From Lamellibrachia columna (taxonomy: Eukaryota > Annelida > Polychaeta > Sabellida > Siboglinidae), in contig OY759261.1 in assembly GCA_963662155.1 (NCBI GenBank), positions 63,849,417 to 63,913,416 of the forward strand: a stretch of DNA of 64,000 nt, read 5' to 3'. Made by a program: the position numbers and the translations under genes. Under the pieces are notes generated by a model. That model saw only the letters and a list, made by a program, of their open reading frames with translations. It was not told where the DNA came from and did not search any database. This document shows positions 63,349 through 64,000 of the stretch, piece after piece. The first letter of the stretch is position 1, and each line of letters starts with the position of its first letter.

Positions 63349-64000
63349 GCAGACGACATTTCTTACGACGACAACAACCGAACAAAGCCGAGTAGTGCCG
63401 AATTGTGTCGAGAGAAGCCGAGGTGCCCCAGAACCAGCTGAGCATGGAACAAGCGCATTGAGAGATTATTTTTGTTATGTTTGTTCAGTTATAACTGATA
63501 GTACTTTAAAATACACAAATTACAGAATGTTATGACAGGTCTGGAAGTTAATCAACTTCGAAATGTTTGCACAGTTGAAAGACTGTCAGATGTACTGTTA
63601 CATAAACCTTACAATGTTACATACACATTGAACACTAATAAGCATCGTGTGATGTCACAACTTGGAAATCACCGTTGGAACCTTGTGTGAAAAATACATG
63701 CTAATTGTGAGCATCTAGCCAAAGCTGTAATTGATTGCAATATAACAAAAGTAATTTCCTTCCGTAGCACCATGCCAACTGCGTTACGGTTGTTGCTAGT
63801 ATGAAGCTTCTTCGATACTGACATATACAGCGTGGTTTTATACAATACCCTTCTAGTTCATTGTAGTATATAACATTGTCGGCTAAGCACATTTCACTTG
63901 CACGATAGATGTTGCTTTTTGCACTTATTTTATATTTCCACATATACAGCATGCCTTTATGCAATACCGTTCTAGTTCATTGTTGTATATAATATTGTCG
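63349..64000. other. 3' flank of the cysteine-rich gene with a ~121-bp direct repeat
   Basis: No further gene. CATATACAGCGTGGTTTTAT (63821) recurs as CATATACAGCATGCCTTTAT (63941), and TTCTAGTTCATTGTAGTATA follows in both, so a tandem array appears to run off the right edge. No AATAAA signal was found after the stop at 63348. Confidence 0.6.

Overview
The window is a piece of a repeat-rich animal (metazoan) nuclear genome. Three multi-exon genes can be rebuilt with GT/AG introns and consistent reading phase. Two are recognisable orthologues of conserved animal genes (SMARCD/BAF60 and CDK5). The transposon load (short-LTR Ty3/gypsy, jockey/CR1-like LINEs, tRNA-derived SINEs, foldback MITEs) and the very high density of minisatellites fit a marine lophotrochozoan, most likely a mollusc. 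That placement is an inference; no species can be named from the sequence alone.

Layout. (1) 1-17,951, minus strand: SMARCD (BAF60), the SWI/SNF accessory subunit. Thirteen coding exons give 394 residues and the C-terminal exon(s) lie beyond the left edge. Its introns hold minisatellites, a tRNA-derived SINE and a TA-flanked MITE, and the 6.4-kb second intron carries two phase-compatible candidate cassette exons. (2) 17,952-23,519: a head-to-head intergenic region between SMARCD and CDK5. It is split by a very young Ty3/gypsy element (18,641-21,816) with identical LTRs and a 5-bp target duplication; its polyprotein has lost the end of RNase H and all of integrase. (3) 23,520-37,020, plus strand: CDK5 in 11 exons, 296 residues, complete. 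Intron 1 contains an ~850-bp giant palindrome and a broken LINE. Intron 3 ends in an array of twelve copies of its own 3' splice site. The stop codon is the first unit of a minisatellite.

(4) 37,021-53,040: about 16 kb without a recognised host gene. It holds several arrays (a 26-bp unit over 1 kb, a 39-bp unit over 2.4 kb, GGT/AGC triplets, GA), a pair of CTCF-like motifs next to a foldback element, and a frameshifted LINE reverse transcriptase. (5) 53,048-63,348, plus strand: a nine-exon gene for a 324-residue secreted or GPI-anchored cysteine-rich protein. Its EB-like modules sit on symmetric phase 1-1 exons. I do not recognise its family. (6) 63,349-64,000: 3' flank with a ~121-bp direct repeat.

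SMARCD and CDK5 are both ordinary cellular genes and no functional cluster is implied. The unusual content is how repeats have captured gene boundaries: a splice acceptor, a stop codon and the interior of a SINE. The three gene models were built by reading exon by exon; all splice sites are predictions without transcript support.
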